This document shows positions 63,301-64,000 of a stretch of DNA of 64,000 nt, in pieces (position 1 is the first letter of the stretch; each line of letters begins with the position of its first letter). The DNA lies in NCBI RefSeq assembly GCF_001586775.1, contig NZ_LQXS01000002.1:1-64000 (forward strand), read 5' to 3'. The notes under the pieces were generated by a model, which worked only from the letters and a program-made list of their open reading frames with translations, did not search any database and was not told the origin of the DNA. The stretch is from Sphingobacterium populi. GTDB lineage: Bacteria > Bacteroidota > Bacteroidia > Sphingobacteriales > Sphingobacteriaceae. Made by a program: the position numbers and the translations under genes.

Positions 63301-63326
63301 TACACATATTAAAAATAGTACAAACG

Positions 63327-64000
63327 ATGATAGAGCGTATCAAACTGGAAAGTCTTCGAGACAAAGTAATGAGTGCCGAAGCCGCTGCCGAATTTATTGA
63401 AGATGGCATGATCGTAGGTGCCAGCGGATTTACCAAATCAGGTGATAGCAAAGCCGTGTTGCCAGCCTTGGCAGAGAAAGCGAAAAGAGAACCTTTTAAA
63501 ATCACATTAATCACGGGCGCATCGCTAGGCCACGATACCGACGGCAAATTGGCAGAAGCGGGCGTGTTGAGCAAGCGAATGCCATTTCAAGTGGATCGCA
63601 CTTTGCGCAATAAGATTAATGCTGGCGAAGTACTATTTATTGATCAGCATCTCAGCGAAAGTGCAGAGCTATTACATCAGCAACTAAGACCAGATGTAGC
63701 AGTAATCGAGGTGGCGTATATTGATCGTGATGGAAGTATTGTGCCGACTACATCGGTTGGCAACTCCGTAGCATTTGCAGCTTTGGCTTCCAAAGTCATT
63801 TTGGAAATCAATACAGCTGTACCTGAAAGTGTTTATGGTATTCACGATATCTATCAGGCCGAAAATTATCCGCATCGCAATGTGATACCGATTGTAGCAC
63901 CGTGGAACAAAATTGGTAGAAAGACTATTGCTCTTGATCCAGCAAAAGTGGTCGGTATTGTCTTTACAGATGTACAAGATAGCCCCGCCGATATCGCGGA
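63327..64000 (+). CDS. Acetyl-CoA hydrolase / CoA-transferase (N-terminal part, cut at window edge)
   Basis: The frame from the ATG at 63327 is open to the window end, about 224 codons. It starts MIERIKLESLRDKVMSAEAAAEF and contains DGMIVGASGFTKSGDSKAVLPALAEKAK, TLITGASLGHDTDGKLAEAGVLSKRMPFQ, LFIDQHLSESAELL, VAVIEVAYIDRDGSIVPTTSVGNS and ESVYGIHDIY. These match the acetyl-CoA hydrolase/succinyl-CoA:acetate CoA-transferase family (normally about 500 aa). The active-site Glu of the C-terminal half lies beyond the window. It would move CoA between succinyl-CoA/acetyl-CoA and acetate or succinate. Confidence 0.92.
   Translation, partial: MIERIKLESLRDKVMSAEAAAEFIEDGMIVGASGFTKSGDSKAVLPALAEKAKREPFKITLITGASLGHDTDGKLAEAGVLSKRMPFQVDRTLRNKINAGEVLFIDQHLSESAELLHQQLRPDVAVIEVAYIDRDGSIVPTTSVGNSVAFAALASKVILEINTAVPESVYGIHDIYQAENYPHRNVIPIVAPWNKIGRKTIALDPAKVVGIVFTDVQDSPADIA

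Overview
The window reads as a stretch of chromosome from a Bacteroidota bacterium, most likely a Sphingobacteriaceae member (Sphingobacterium/Pedobacter-like). The grounds are two SusC/SusD outer-membrane pairs, a Bacteroidota-type LptD, orphan MCE and TamB proteins, A-rich leaders without strong Shine-Dalgarno sequences, and many copies of the Bacteroidota promoter -7 element TAnnTTTG (some with TTTG 19 nt upstream). No tRNA, rRNA, CRISPR array, IS element or prophage was seen, so this is mainly vertically inherited core genome plus nutrient-uptake loci.

Layout. 1-417: 3' end of an unrecognised gene. 1.2-5.9 kb and 6.2-11.0 kb: two SusC-SusD pairs, each closed by a strong terminator. 11.1-12.4 kb (minus): carA behind a short leader ORF and hairpin. 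12.5-16.5 kb (minus): trehalose locus, with a GH15 hydrolase and a fused OtsA-OtsB gene carrying a frameshift in the phosphatase domain. 16.7-19.9 kb: a tryptophan block (trpL leader peptide and attenuator, trpE, a 62-aa ORF, trpG, trpC) lacking trpD/F/B/A locally. 20.0-22.8 kb: eno, then an ftsB-like gene with a small membrane protein and an ABC ATPase. 22.9-32.5 kb: envelope and protease genes (M28, SprT-like, RecN, S9 peptidase, MCE protein, tandem N-acetylmuramoyl-L-alanine amidases). 32.6-42.8 kb: LptD, CinA, a 2-oxoacid dehydrogenase E2, MATE exporter, TatA-like protein, Tex. 42.8-52.1 kb: TamB, TsaD, and an ECF sigma/anti-sigma pair divergent from a vWA protein. 52.2-55.5 kb: thrS-infC-rpmI-rplT. 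55.6-64 kb: TIG-repeat lipoprotein, GNAT, metallophosphoesterase, sucD, TrmH-family methyltransferase, rpsT, DUF1080 lipoprotein, AraC regulator and the start of an acetyl-CoA hydrolase/transferase gene.

The most notable signals are regulatory. Ahead of trpE there is a textbook ribosome-mediated attenuator: a 26-codon leader peptide with three consecutive Trp codons, mutually exclusive hairpins and a 13-bp terminator. Ahead of carA a 22-codon leader ORF ends 5 nt before a GC hairpin followed by a T run, resembling pyrBI-type attenuation. Both leader ORFs start only 7-11 nt after a -7 box. Four other genes have the -7 box only 4-5 nt before ATG, which predicts leaderless mRNAs. Other observations are the otsAB frameshift, a translationally coupled small ORF inside the trp block, the lack of an ATG start for tamB, and a sigma/anti-sigma/vWA cassette whose two envelope proteins both carry carboxypeptidase-regulatory-like domains.
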